Part shown: in pieces, positions 24,030-59,120 of the stretch | Numbering within the stretch: the first letter of the stretch is position 1 | Layout of the letters: every line of letters starts with the position of its first letter | NCBI RefSeq assembly: GCF_023343835.1 | Contig: NC_064443.1 | Span: 6,572,001 to 6,636,000 of the forward strand | DNA length: 64,000 bases | Direction: 5' to 3' | Source: Lagopus muta | Taxonomy: Eukaryota; Chordata; Aves; Galliformes; Phasianidae | Notes under the pieces: model-generated | Databases searched by the model: none | What the model was told of the DNA's origin: nothing | The model's input: only the letters and a program-made list of their open reading frames with translations | Position numbers and translations under genes: made by a program

Positions 24030-24090
24030 ACCGTGGGATAGTGTTGGTCAGAGGGGACCTTAAAGGCCACCATCCAGCTCCAAGCCAAGG
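24030..24090 (-). mobile_element. CR1 LINE 3'-end fragment
   Basis: The segment gggatagtgttggtcagaggggaccttaaaggccaccatccagctccaa matches the reverse complement of the CR1 3' end (ggttggaagggaccttaaaggccatccagttcc). It is a short, diverged copy. Confidence 0.6.
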
Positions 24091-24549
24091 ACAGTGCCCG
24101 TGGCACTCAGCACAGGGCTGTGCCCCGTCCTCAGGACCAGCAGCAGCAATGGGCTGGTACAGTCAGCTCCACAAACCCCTGTGCTCTGGGCGCAGATCCC
24201 GCGTGTTCCCAGAGCACCTGAAGGCAGCAGCTGCTTCCAAAGCACAGGGACTGCTGGAGCTCGGAGCTGGAGCTCGGCTCCTTGGCAGCCCACCCCGAGC
24301 TGCTCCCGCGCGGAGGGCAGCCGTGCATTTCCTGTCGGCTGATCCAAAGCCGCGGCTGTTTCCTCCTGCTTCTTCCCAATCTGTTTATTTATGGAGTTAT
24401 TTTATTTGCTAAATGTTATACCCTTGCCGAGGCAGCCCCAGCACGCAGTGTTTTCTTATTTATCCGTTAATTGTTACATCGCAATCCGACTTGTTATTTT
24501 CCCACGACCGAACGGGAATGGATCCCTGGCAGTACAAACTCTCGTGCTT

Positions 24550-24900
24550 ACGGAAACGCGAAGAGACGCGCTTTACAAGCTTCAACTGCACGCTGTGCTC
24601 CCTCCGCCAAGCCTGAGTGCCCGGCACGCAGGCAGCCCCGAGCAGAAGCCCCAGAACCCCCGGCTTCACCCCGCAGCCCCCGAGCAGAAGCCCCGCAGCC
24701 CCGTGTCGGGTCGGCACGCCGGTCGGCACTCACGGCTCCGGTAGAGCATGGCCCATGGGCGGCGCGGAACGGATCTCTCCTTGCGCCGAGGTCAGGGCGG
24801 CCTCGAAGCGAAAGGAAAAGCCGGGGGGGGGAGCTGCAGAGTCGAGACGAGCCGAGCCGCCCCCCCCGCCGCCTGCGAGCTGGTTGGGTTGGGCGCTTTT
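24550..24900. promoter_or_regulatory. Second CpG island, promoter-like, about 2.2 kb upstream of CARD19
   Basis: This is a CG-dense stretch with G9 (about 24824-24832) and C8 (about 24861-24868) runs. On the minus strand an ATG at 24747-24749 is followed 16 bases on by a strong donor (GCC|GTGAGT, exon end 24734). That leaves phase 1, compatible with CARD19 exon 2. It could be an alternative CARD19 promoter, an unrelated noncoding transcript start, or neither. Open frames across it (for example 24471-25103 plus) are attributed to GC content. Confidence 0.5.
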
Positions 24901-25164
24901 TTTTCTCTCTTCCTTTTTGGCTCCGCCGCAAGTCTCAGCTCTTTGCTCCCTGCCCAGCCCGACTACTGGCTGCAGGAGGCTTGTTACACAGCCTACAAAG
25001 ATGCTCCGTTGCTTGTACAGAGGATAACAGTAGGTCTCACAGTGGTCTTCAAAACCACACAGCTCAATATCTGATCCCTTTTAAAATAGAAATCAAATTA
25101 TAAATGAGAAAAATGCTCAGCCCATTATGTTCTCTCTCTTTTTTTTTTTTTTTCTTAAAGCACT

Positions 25165-25350
25165 GAATTGAACAGGTTGCCTGGAGAGGTGGAGGTGCCT
25201 CATCCCTGTAGACACCCAAGGTCAGGCTGCTTGTGCTCTGAGCACCTGATGGAGCTGCAGGTGTCCCTGTTCAGTGCAGGGGAGTGGGACGAGATGGCCT
25301 TCAAAGGTGCTTTCCAACTCAAATGATTCTGTGATGATTCTATGAATTCT
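25165..25350 (+). mobile_element. CR1 LINE 3' fragment
   Basis: The copy starts near ggttgcctggagaggtggaggtgcctcatccctg and ends with cttccaactcaaatgattctgtgatgattctatg, the diagnostic avian CR1 3' terminus with ATTCT repeats. The sense strand is plus, and the copy is strongly 5'-truncated. Confidence 0.9.
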
Positions 25351-27182
25351 CTGAAGGCAGGAAGCAAATAAGGCCATTTGGGTATCCTCCCCTTAAAACA
25401 GGTGAATAAATAAACTGAGGCTGAGAGAGCTGCTAAAGTGAGATGGAGCTGAGTGCCGAGCACAGAGCACAGCCCCTGCCCGCACTGTGCTCACACTGCA
25501 GTTACCACCCTGCTGAGCTCCACCTGACTCGGGGCCAGGGAGGACAGAAGGGTGCTGTGCAGTCATGGGTTTGGGAGCGATGGGTGCAGCCTCCAGCTGC
25601 AGGCACCTCCTGTGAGGACACCAGCATGCACGGCCATGGGGCTGTGACCTTGAGCACACAGACAGCCTAAGCGCAGACGTGCTGAAGTGCCAGGGACCCA
25701 GGAACAAGCTGCTCAGTTCTGTCTTATGTCAGTTGAACTTTCATTCCCTGCTTGCTGCTCTGCCAGAAGAGTTTCACGTTTCCCCCACTGCAGTGCATTC
25801 TAGCACTGGCTAGCACAAGAGGAGACTGCTTCTGAAACATCCTGCCTTGGAGAGGGCTGGGAACTGCAGCATTCCCATCAGCTGATGCATTCTGGTTGTG
25901 GCCCTTAGCCATGGATAGTGGTGGAGTGACTGCACGAGAGCCTTTCAACACACTCCGTAAAGCAGCCTTCTTTGTAACAGTTCTTAAAATATAAGTAAGA
26001 AAGGTCACCTCTCCCTGTTACTGAAGGAGGGAGTGGCCCAGGTTCCTTGTATCACACAGAGATGTGCAGAGGAATCTCAGAAGCTACTGGCCTGGCATGC
26101 TGCTGAGCTTTATGCTTGGTCCTTTTAAGCAGAGGATTCAATTAAAGTTTAAAAGTTGTGCTGTGTGACATTGTAGATACAAAAAACAAAAAGTTGAGCA
26201 AACAATTCCTATATGACACTAAGGTTTAGCAGATTCACTAGTTCCTGTGCTTCCAAAGCCTCACTGATGACCAGGATGTTTGTGCCTCTTGCCCGCTCCA
26301 ACCCAACCCCAAGCTGTCCCAGCCCCCAGGCTGACCCCCAGCAGTGGGTACCCAGCTGAATGCTGGCATGTCCAGTACCCTCGTGGAAAGCCCAACAAAA
26401 GCAACATTCACTCCATGGCAGCACTCTGGTGTCCATCCATGCTTCCTTGATCCACGGCTCCAAACGTATCCTTTGCTTTTTCCCAGCCACAGCAGACAGC
26501 TCAGGGCCATACGGGCACTGCCAGGCAGTCTAGCAGCAGGAGCCAGGCTTCCTCCCAGCCAAGTCAGCATCATCAAGGAAACCAAAGGGACTTGTGGTTG
26601 TTTCTGTTGTTGGATACCTCCAGTCTGAAACTCCTCCCATCAAACACGAGAGTGGGACACCTACATATTTTTGTTTGGAAGCTCTGATTTTCACATCAAA
26701 CTTACATTGCACGTTAAGAAAACAAGCAGTGAGAGCTGTGCCAGGGCTCACAAAACCCACAGTGCTGTGCTGTGCTGTGATGAGGGCTCCCCATCCCTGT
26801 GACCCCAGGAAGGGCTCTGCCAAGGGTGGGGTGCAGGGCTCCATCCAGCACTGCATAGACACTGAGCCTTCCCAGCATGGCAAACAGATTCTCTTTCATT
26901 TGTTCCAAAGAGTGGATTTTCATTTAAAAGGATGTCAGGATCAGAAGCTTTCCTACAGCAAACAGCGTGTCAGCTGGCTTAAAAACCAGTCCCTCATCAG
27001 TACTTAGCTTAAGATCTTAAAAACTATCTCTTAGTTTTCTGCAAGCAGCCAAAGCTGAGCAGGAGAGCAGTGCAGCAGTCCCAGCAGAGCTGTCTGCTCC
27101 AGGAGAGCAGCCCTAAAGCCCAGGGCAGGGAAAGAAAATGAGCAGTACTCTGACAAACACAGCTGGCAGGTTTTTCATCTGC

Positions 27183-27220
27183 AAGGAATTATCCTATCAT
27201 CAAGGAACTATCCTATCATC
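27183..27220. repeat. 19-base tandem duplication
   Basis: Two adjacent copies of aaggaattatcctatcatc occur with one mismatch, in intergenic sequence. Confidence 0.85.
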
Positions 27221-28424
27221 CTGCAATGTGCAACGATTCATTTCTGAGCACCTCTGCAGGGAGGGGGCTGCACTGTGCTTGTGTGTGCAGTTCGGGCTGT
27301 TTCAGTTGTTCCATAAAAACATGGAAATGCACTTCCTTTGGAGCAGAAATGGGAACCTGAACCTGAGATCACTGGCTGCCAAGCATTTAAGGGTTAATAA
27401 GCATGTGTACTTAAGCCTCTATTATAGGTTCTCAGCTGCTTTCATCTCCCTGCACAGCGCTCCTTTTCCTCCTGACAATAAATAATGTTTATGTGAGCAA
27501 TAAAACCAACTCCAGGGGGTGCAGCTGTCATAAACTGAGCACAGACCCAGAGGGAACGGAGCCACAAATCTCATGAAAGACAGCATGGGTGTTGTTTCCT
27601 TATCCTGTTGTAACTGTGCTGCCTCTTGGATTAGACACCTCAATAAATGCCAGTGACTGGTGCTCTGCGCGGAGGCACTGAATGCACCCACTCGCACTGC
27701 TGCTTCCTGTGGCCTTCTGTGCCAACTGATACTTCAAGCATACATCCTGTGGTCTTTGTGGCTATCAGAAGCACCTTTTCCCTGGCACTTCTCGTGCTTC
27801 TCAGCTCTCCCCTTATTAAAGCCCTTTTGCACCTTCCCCAGCCTTCCTCGTCCTTCACAATTTCCTGAAGCTGCAGCAATGATGGTTCAAATTCTGCTTT
27901 GCTAACTCATTACTACTTTTACTTCCATCACAGAATCAGATTTACCTAAACACCTGCTGTCTTCTTGCTTTACTCTAGGCTGCAATGTCATTGCTGGGTG
28001 AAAACTCACTGGGTGCAGCAGCAGCAGCTCCTCAGGGCTCCTGGACCAGCTGGGGGTCTGCGGCTGTGCCCTGCTGCACCACTCCATCCATGGCCTCTAA
28101 ACACAGAGCAGTGCAATTAAGCAGTAAGGCCTCCCTTCTGCAGAACAAGAGGGGCTTTTAATTAAAAAACATCTTACTGTCATTCTATCATACCACTGTG
28201 TAAAAATATGGGGGATTTTTCTTCCTGATATGTTTACAATAAACACGGGTTAAGGAAGGCATAATGAATGTGTAATTATCACCAGTGAATTTCTATGAGG
28301 CAGAGACACAAACCGGCTCCCATTCCTCTCTGGAGGTACACAAAGCCATGGTGCTCTGCCACGGCCACAACACACAGCGCACTGCAGAGAATGGCTGCTG
28401 ACGGCCAGCCTCAACATTCCTTAT

Positions 28425-28588
28425 TTTATTTATATCAGACCTCAAAGTATTCCTGTTAAATAACCACTTTGTAATATATAAAACTTTCAGATTCAAATGA
28501 ATAGTTAACTTCCTGCGTTATCTTTAAGGCACATTATTTTGATCCACTTCTTTTTGGTCCAGAGAAGCAAGTGCACTTCAGCCAGCAG
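28425..28588 (-). other. SUSD3: Inferred short 3' UTR of SUSD3
   Basis: The SUSD3 stop TAG is at 28589-28591. On the minus strand an AATAAA (forward 28425-28430) follows about 160 bases later. No better signal was picked, and a longer 3' UTR is possible. Confidence 0.4.
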
Positions 28589-53320
<24,732 letters not shown>

Positions 53321-56300
53321 GGCTCCTCCGAGCCGCGCCGCACCGCTCCGAGCCGAACCCAGCCCAGCCGCGCAGCCCGGCAGGTGCAGCCCGCGCCGCT
53401 TCCGCCCGCCCTCCGCCGCCGGGCCGGGGGGGGGTCGGAGTCCCGCGGGAGCCGCCGCCAGCCCGCCTCGCCCCGCCCTGCCGGCACCCGCAGGGCTCGG
53501 AACGGGAGGAGGGGGAGGCGGAGGGAGGCGGCTGCCAGGGCGCTGCCCCAGCTCCTACCCGCGGGTTGACCCCCCCCGGGCTGACAGCCGCATCCCTCTG
53601 CCAGTTACCGGGGGCTCGGCACGTCCTCCTTAGGGCTTGTCCTGCTGTTACGCTGCGGAGCTGTGTGCGTGATCACGTACGTGCGGTGCTTGGTCTTCAA
53701 AGTTGTGGCTTTTTGCAGTAGGATCTGAAACTAAACTTGGGAGGTAGATAGATGACGTGAAGGAGCACCGGAGGCATCGCCCTCCTGCCTGCAGCCGGGT
53801 GAGACAGTGGCTAAAGTGCTCACTGCCCTCACTGCAGCCACCTGTGACATCCTGCTCCCATCACCCACTTGTTAGCAAGCAGCACGCAGTGAGGTTGGGG
53901 CTCAGCAGTGCTCAGAGGTGTTTGAGGGGCTGATGCCAGCAGCTGGCCACAGAGGTATGCAAGGTACACAGTGGAGCGAGGTGCCTGTGCAGTCAGAGGA
54001 GAACAGAGAAGCACAGAGATGCTTTTCCCTTAGGCCATCACCACTATGCCTGCCATGCTAATAATGAACACAGCTGTGCCACAGGCATGGGGTGTGGGCC
54101 TGCCCTGAGCAGAACTCTGACTGCTGATTGCAATAGGGAGGGTGGGCAGTAATGCTGACCCAATTTCTGTAGTCCTGCAGAAGTCTTAAGTCCGGCTGTA
54201 ACAAAAGAGAATTTTCCCCAAGTAAGGAGCTGCCATCTGCCTCTGAACACCAGCGATGTGATCTCACTTTCAGAGCCACCCCTCCAGCATAAATATGCTT
54301 TAAATTTAGTAAAAATCAAAATAGTGGGAACAAATATAAGAGATAAGGGGAGAGAGAAGGAAGAAAACATACAACGTGTCTCAAAAACGAAGATGGCTTT
54401 GACACAAAAGTGCCATTTTCCACACTGCACCCCTCACTTGGCTGTCAGCAGTGGTGGAGCCGCGCAGCCCCATCCGGATGCTGCTGGTGTAGGGGCTGTT
54501 AGCTGCTGGATTTCATTAAGCTGCCCTAAGGCACTGTACTCCTTCTGATCCCAGCTATTAGGGCTGGCTCAAGGCACTCCAAGGGCACAGGGCTGCGGCT
54601 GAGCTGTGGGCCCTTCAGCAGCCATGGGCTGATCCCCAGCTCTCCCCTTTTCAGCCAGCCTGCCCACCTTCTCCTTCCTTCCTGCACCCCTCCTGACTCC
54701 TGCTGTGCATCAGCCCCTCGTTGCAGAGCCAACAAACCTTGCTAGGAGCCCTGAGCTGTGGCGTGGGTTAAGCAGTAATTCCATAGAAGGACAGTAGCTC
54801 TCAGCTACAGGTTGCTAATCTAATCAGATAACACATGCACAGGTGTTATAGCTGGAAGTCCTCCTTGGGCTCAGCGGCTGGATTCCTGAAAGAAAAACTT
54901 GACCCTTTGAAATGGCAGTGAGATCATCCATTGGGTTATAGGAAGTGTCTCCATTCCCACGGTGCTTCTGAATCAGCACATGCCCCTGCTGAAAGGAGCT
55001 GCTTCCTCCTCCAGCAGCAGAGCAGCCCTGAGCACAGCACCTCCAACAGCTTCCCCCTGACCCCACACCTTTGCAGAATATCTCAGAAATCCTCAGATGT
55101 GTAAAGGAGCCAACAGGCCAGGATATAGGGAATAGCTGGTTGGGATTTTCATAGAAGGGCTTTCAGGGTGGGATATTTAGGATGCGAAGAATACAGCAAC
55201 ATTGTTCAGCACTGATCAGTCAGTTTAGCAGACACGGCCTCACAAATCTGTGTTTGGTTTGGGATTTGGGCAATGCTGTGGTAATCTGGCATATGCCACA
55301 CTTTCTTTCCCAGCTCTGTTTCTTAAAATTATAATAGAAAGCAAATAACAATAATTCCATTTCTCCATTTGCATTGTTTGTGCAGAGTCTAGGAACCAGA
55401 AAACAAAATAAATGGTAAAAACATGCAAATCCTCACATTATGAATATGTAGAACACAAAGCACCAGGGGTTCAGCAGCCCTGCTGTCAATGTGCATGAGT
55501 GCACTCCGGAGTGCTGAGCTTCCACCTCCCCACTTCACTCCAATACCAGCATCTGATATGCTGGAGATGGTTCCAGGAGGAACAGCACTGGGATAAACAC
55601 ACGTAGAGTAAGGAGAAACAAAGAATCCCTGGTGGAACGGGGGAAGAGGAGACAGAAAGCAAGCGGCTCATTCAGAAAAGAAAAGCGTGTTTAAGAAGAA
55701 ATGGGCAAATGTCAGGTTCTCCCATCCCAGCTTCTGGGAGATGGACACTTCTAAGGAGAACTGCTTGTGTTCACTCCGGATTTGGAAAGGCTTCAAGAGT
55801 CTAAACTGTGGGGTGTTCATTGGGGCACCTCTGAGGCTGAAAGGGCTCTGACAAGATTTTTTTGTTCTTATATTTACGATCCAAATGTGGAAGCAGTTCC
55901 AGAAACCAGAAGCTGCTGTACAGGAAAAGACGCTGCGTGGCACTGAGTAGAGGGATTATATGGAGGAATAAAAATGTGAGCAAGCAGTGGGATTTTCCTC
56001 TCTGCTTAAGACCCAGAGCTCTAGGAAAGTAGATCTGCTGTGAAAATTGGAGCTGCAGATTTCAAACAAAAGCAGCTTTCTGCAAGAACACCTCTCTCAG
56101 CACTTGGCATCATTGATGTGTAGCAGAACTCTCTGTGTCAGGGGAAGAGGGTTTGTTTCTTGGAGAGGATGACGTCTTTCCTCCTTGTGGACCACCAAAA
56201 CCAGGCGGGAGCATCAGGTTGGCCTTGCTCAGTGACACCATGGAATCAACATTGAGAACAGTGTGAGGTTCTGCCTCCCAGCCCCCTCACCAGGGCCTGC

Positions 56301-56340
56301 TCTGCTGTGCTGCCATCGTGGGAGCTGGCATGGAGGATGT

Positions 56341-56552
56341 CATAGAATCAAAGAATGATTTGGGTTGGAAGGGACCCCAAGGATCATCAAGCTCCATCCC
56401 CCTGCCCCATGCAGAACCACCAACTTCCATATCTAATACTAGACCAGGCTGCCCAGGGCCCCATCCAACCTGGCCTTGAACAGCTCCAGGGACGGGGCAT
56501 CCACAACCTCTCTGGGCAGCTGTTCCAGCACCTCACCGCTCTCTGGGGCCAC
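56341..56552 (-). mobile_element. CR1 LINE 3' fragment
   Basis: The plus strand reads catagaatcaaagaatgatttgggttggaagggacccc, ccaggctgcccagggccccatccaacctggcc and cctctctgggcagctgttccagcacctcacc. This is a close match to the reverse complement of young avian CR1 3' ends, 5'-truncated to about 210 bases. Confidence 0.95.
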
Positions 56553-58428
56553 AGGATATTGATGCCCATGGCACAGCCAGCTCTTACAGAGGGGCATCAC
56601 CTTCTCGGCACAGCGAGACGGCCTTTCTCAAAGCACACAAAGAGGGGAACGTGGGCAGCTTCACAAATAAACTCAAGGCTCAAGCAATAATTTTTAAACT
56701 ATCCCCAAGAAGATGGACAAGGCTCGCTCCTATTACGTATCAGCGAAAAAATGTTCAAGTCAGCAAAAGCTTGGCTTCAGTTTGCCATTGAATTGGAGCC
56801 TGGGCATCTTCCTCACACACAGCGTTTTTCACCACGGGGGGTTTTAAGCAAAGGTACGAGATGTATTCCTGAATGCACCTATTTTGCTAAAGCTGAAAAT
56901 AAATGCACGCTTCTACATCCTGTTTTTTCTCTCCAAACAAAAATAGCCAGGACAGACACAATGTGTGCCCGAAAGCTCACGTTTATACCAGCGAGAACAA
57001 GCGCAGCACTCAGCACCTCTGCGAAGGCTCATTAAAGGAGTTATTTCTCCCCACAGGACTTGTCAATCTGATTCCACAGACAAGGCAAGTAATTATTAGG
57101 ATATTTATGCTAATTTTATTTTCTGACCGCAAACTAACCCCTGGAGTTACAGCCCTCCAAAACACATTGTGTGATCTGGCAGCGCTTCAAGCCCTGCTGA
57201 CTTACCTCCCGTAATTAGTGCCCTTACCTCAGTGGGTCCACTCAGTCCTGTACCCTGGCGCTCTGCGAAACCCCAGGTGCTTATTTTTAATGAGTACAGC
57301 CATGAAGAAAATATATTTGTGACACAAGTTGTGAAGAGAAGCACCAGCAACTCGTGGAAGTGCAGGCTGTACGTATGCTGGCGGCTGGAGTGAGATCGAG
57401 CGGATCTACCCATCCCCTCACTCCCTGTCCATCACTCTGCGTACAAAGCAGTTTCACATTTATGGAGGTGGCTCTCTGTAATAACTATTTGTTAGAGCAT
57501 ACCACGTAGCAGCATGAGCAGAAGAGCCATAGCTTAAATATTTTGCCCAAAGCAAAAACCTCTTCTATTACTGATGTGTGCGGTTTCTTATAACTACCTG
57601 TGGATGAAATTATGTTCTTGAGGGCTATTAAATGAGATGTCTCAAGTCAGCCTCATTCAACTGAGAAATATCTTCTTTCTAATGAGAAAAGCCAAGAAGA
57701 GCAGCAAACTTTCTGATAGAAGCCTGTTAGGTGTACAGTTCACATAAAATATTTCATTCTCCAAGTCCCATCACCTGGGACTGCTTATTTTGGCTTACTC
57801 CAAATTGCTGACCTCGGCTCCAGCTCACCAGCAGCCCCATTCTCAAATAGACAGCAGGCACAGCAGAAGGTAGGAGCAACTCCTTGGGAGTAAATAAAGG
57901 AGAGGCATCGCTTTGGCCAGCACGGAACCCCCCAAAGCGTCCTGCAGCCCCATCACCCTACATGAAATCCTAGCCTACATCTAGAAAACTCCAGGCATTC
58001 CAGGCCTTACAAACGCTCACATTGGGCTGAAGTTCTTCTTGCAAACAGTAGGTTTTTTACCCTCAGGAAGTCCTAAGTGTTTCTCAGTTCTCAGCTGGAG
58101 TGTAGGGTGGAGACACAGCCGGGATGGATCTGACTTGTTCATCAAGAGAAAACTCAAGTAATTCATTGGGCAGCAGCCATATGAGATCCCTTATGCATGG
58201 TCAGCATGTTTCTTTGGCCCCTTTGTCACAGCTGCCCAAATTGATCCCTGCAACCCCAAGAGTCAAATGGGAACATGCTGATATAAAGCAATAAAACACC
58301 ATCTGCAAGCATGCAGGCATGAATGAAATATTGAAATATGCATAAGGCAAAAAATATCTTTTGAGAAGCTAGCCCATAGCCTCCAGGAAAACATTCTTGA
58401 GTTTCAAGCAAAGCAGCCTTGGACTCAC

Positions 58429-58498
58429 CTATTTCTAGTGTAGTGATCTCAACTGCAATCACATTGGACACCCATAGGATCTTCAACATTACCAGCAT
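58429..58498 (-). other. Candidate alternative first coding exon of SUSD3 (signal-peptide-like)
   Basis: On the minus strand an ATG (58496-58498) opens M-L-V-M-L-K-I-L-W-V-S-N-V-I-A, followed by V-E-I-T-T-L-E-I and a consensus donor ATAG|GTGAGT. It leaves phase 1, the phase required by the SUSD3 sushi exon. The V-I-A end fits a signal-peptidase site. No promoter or CpG island is seen, and the main exon 1 at 53.3 kb has stronger support, so this is a hypothesis. Confidence 0.25.
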
Positions 58499-59114
58499 GA
58501 ACAACAGGGATGAAGTATATAAAAACTTAAAATACTTAAAATACTGAAATGAAAACTGTACTTGTCTGCATTTTTCCCCTGCAAATTCAGACAGGCCAGA
58601 AGGAATTGCTCATCCACACTGAGTACCTCTCAAGACTGTGAAATGGTTTGTGCTGCTGTTGTCAAAAAGCCAGAATTGGCCTCAAAGACAGAGAAAAGGA
58701 GGAGTAAATATGTGAAACTGTGCATTCAGCTCCTACGCTGAGGTTCAGGACAAGCTCGCTGCTATAGAGGTCAGTGCCATCTGAAGCTGGTTGAATAGCA
58801 AAGTACACAAACAAATATAAAAATATTTTCTTGAAGTTGAATAGCACTGGTTCAGCAGCCTGCTGATGCTGCTCCTGCTCGTGGGGCTTCCCCAGACAGG
58901 TGAGCTTTGTGAAACTCTAAGTACGTACTGTGCTCTTGAGGTGGTACAAAGGCCTTTCCAGTGAAAACTGTAATCCAAAATATGTCATTTGCTCTTTGTT
59001 AACTGTCTCTGTGGCGTAACTGACACCAAAAAAAGGACACCTTATAGGTCACTATTTAAATGAGGGAGAGGAAGATGAGAAAATAAAAAGCATTCCCACG
59101 TACGATTTTTCATC

Positions 59115-59120
59115 TTTAAT
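59115..59120 (-). terminator. Possible poly(A) signal ATTAAA, minus strand
   Basis: The minus strand reads ttctATTAAAgatgaaaaatcgtacgtggg. It could mark the 3' end of a minus-strand gene lying to the right, with FGD3 the candidate by synteny. No coding exon supports this. Confidence 0.2.

Larger units (their letters stand above)
22651..28424. other. Intergenic region between CARD19 5' end and SUSD3 3' end
   Basis: It contains a second CpG island (about 24.55-24.90 kb), two CR1 fragments (24030-24090 and 25165-25350), a T15 run near 25140 and a 19-base tandem duplication (27183-27220). No protein-coding gene is supported. Two AATAAA on the plus strand near 27478 and 27500 have no gene to go with them. 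Confidence 0.7.

Noticed and set aside
24471-25103. 210-codon plus-strand open frame
   Set aside because: The product is Arg/Pro/Ala-rich and spans the second CpG island, with no recognisable domain and no splice or conservation support.
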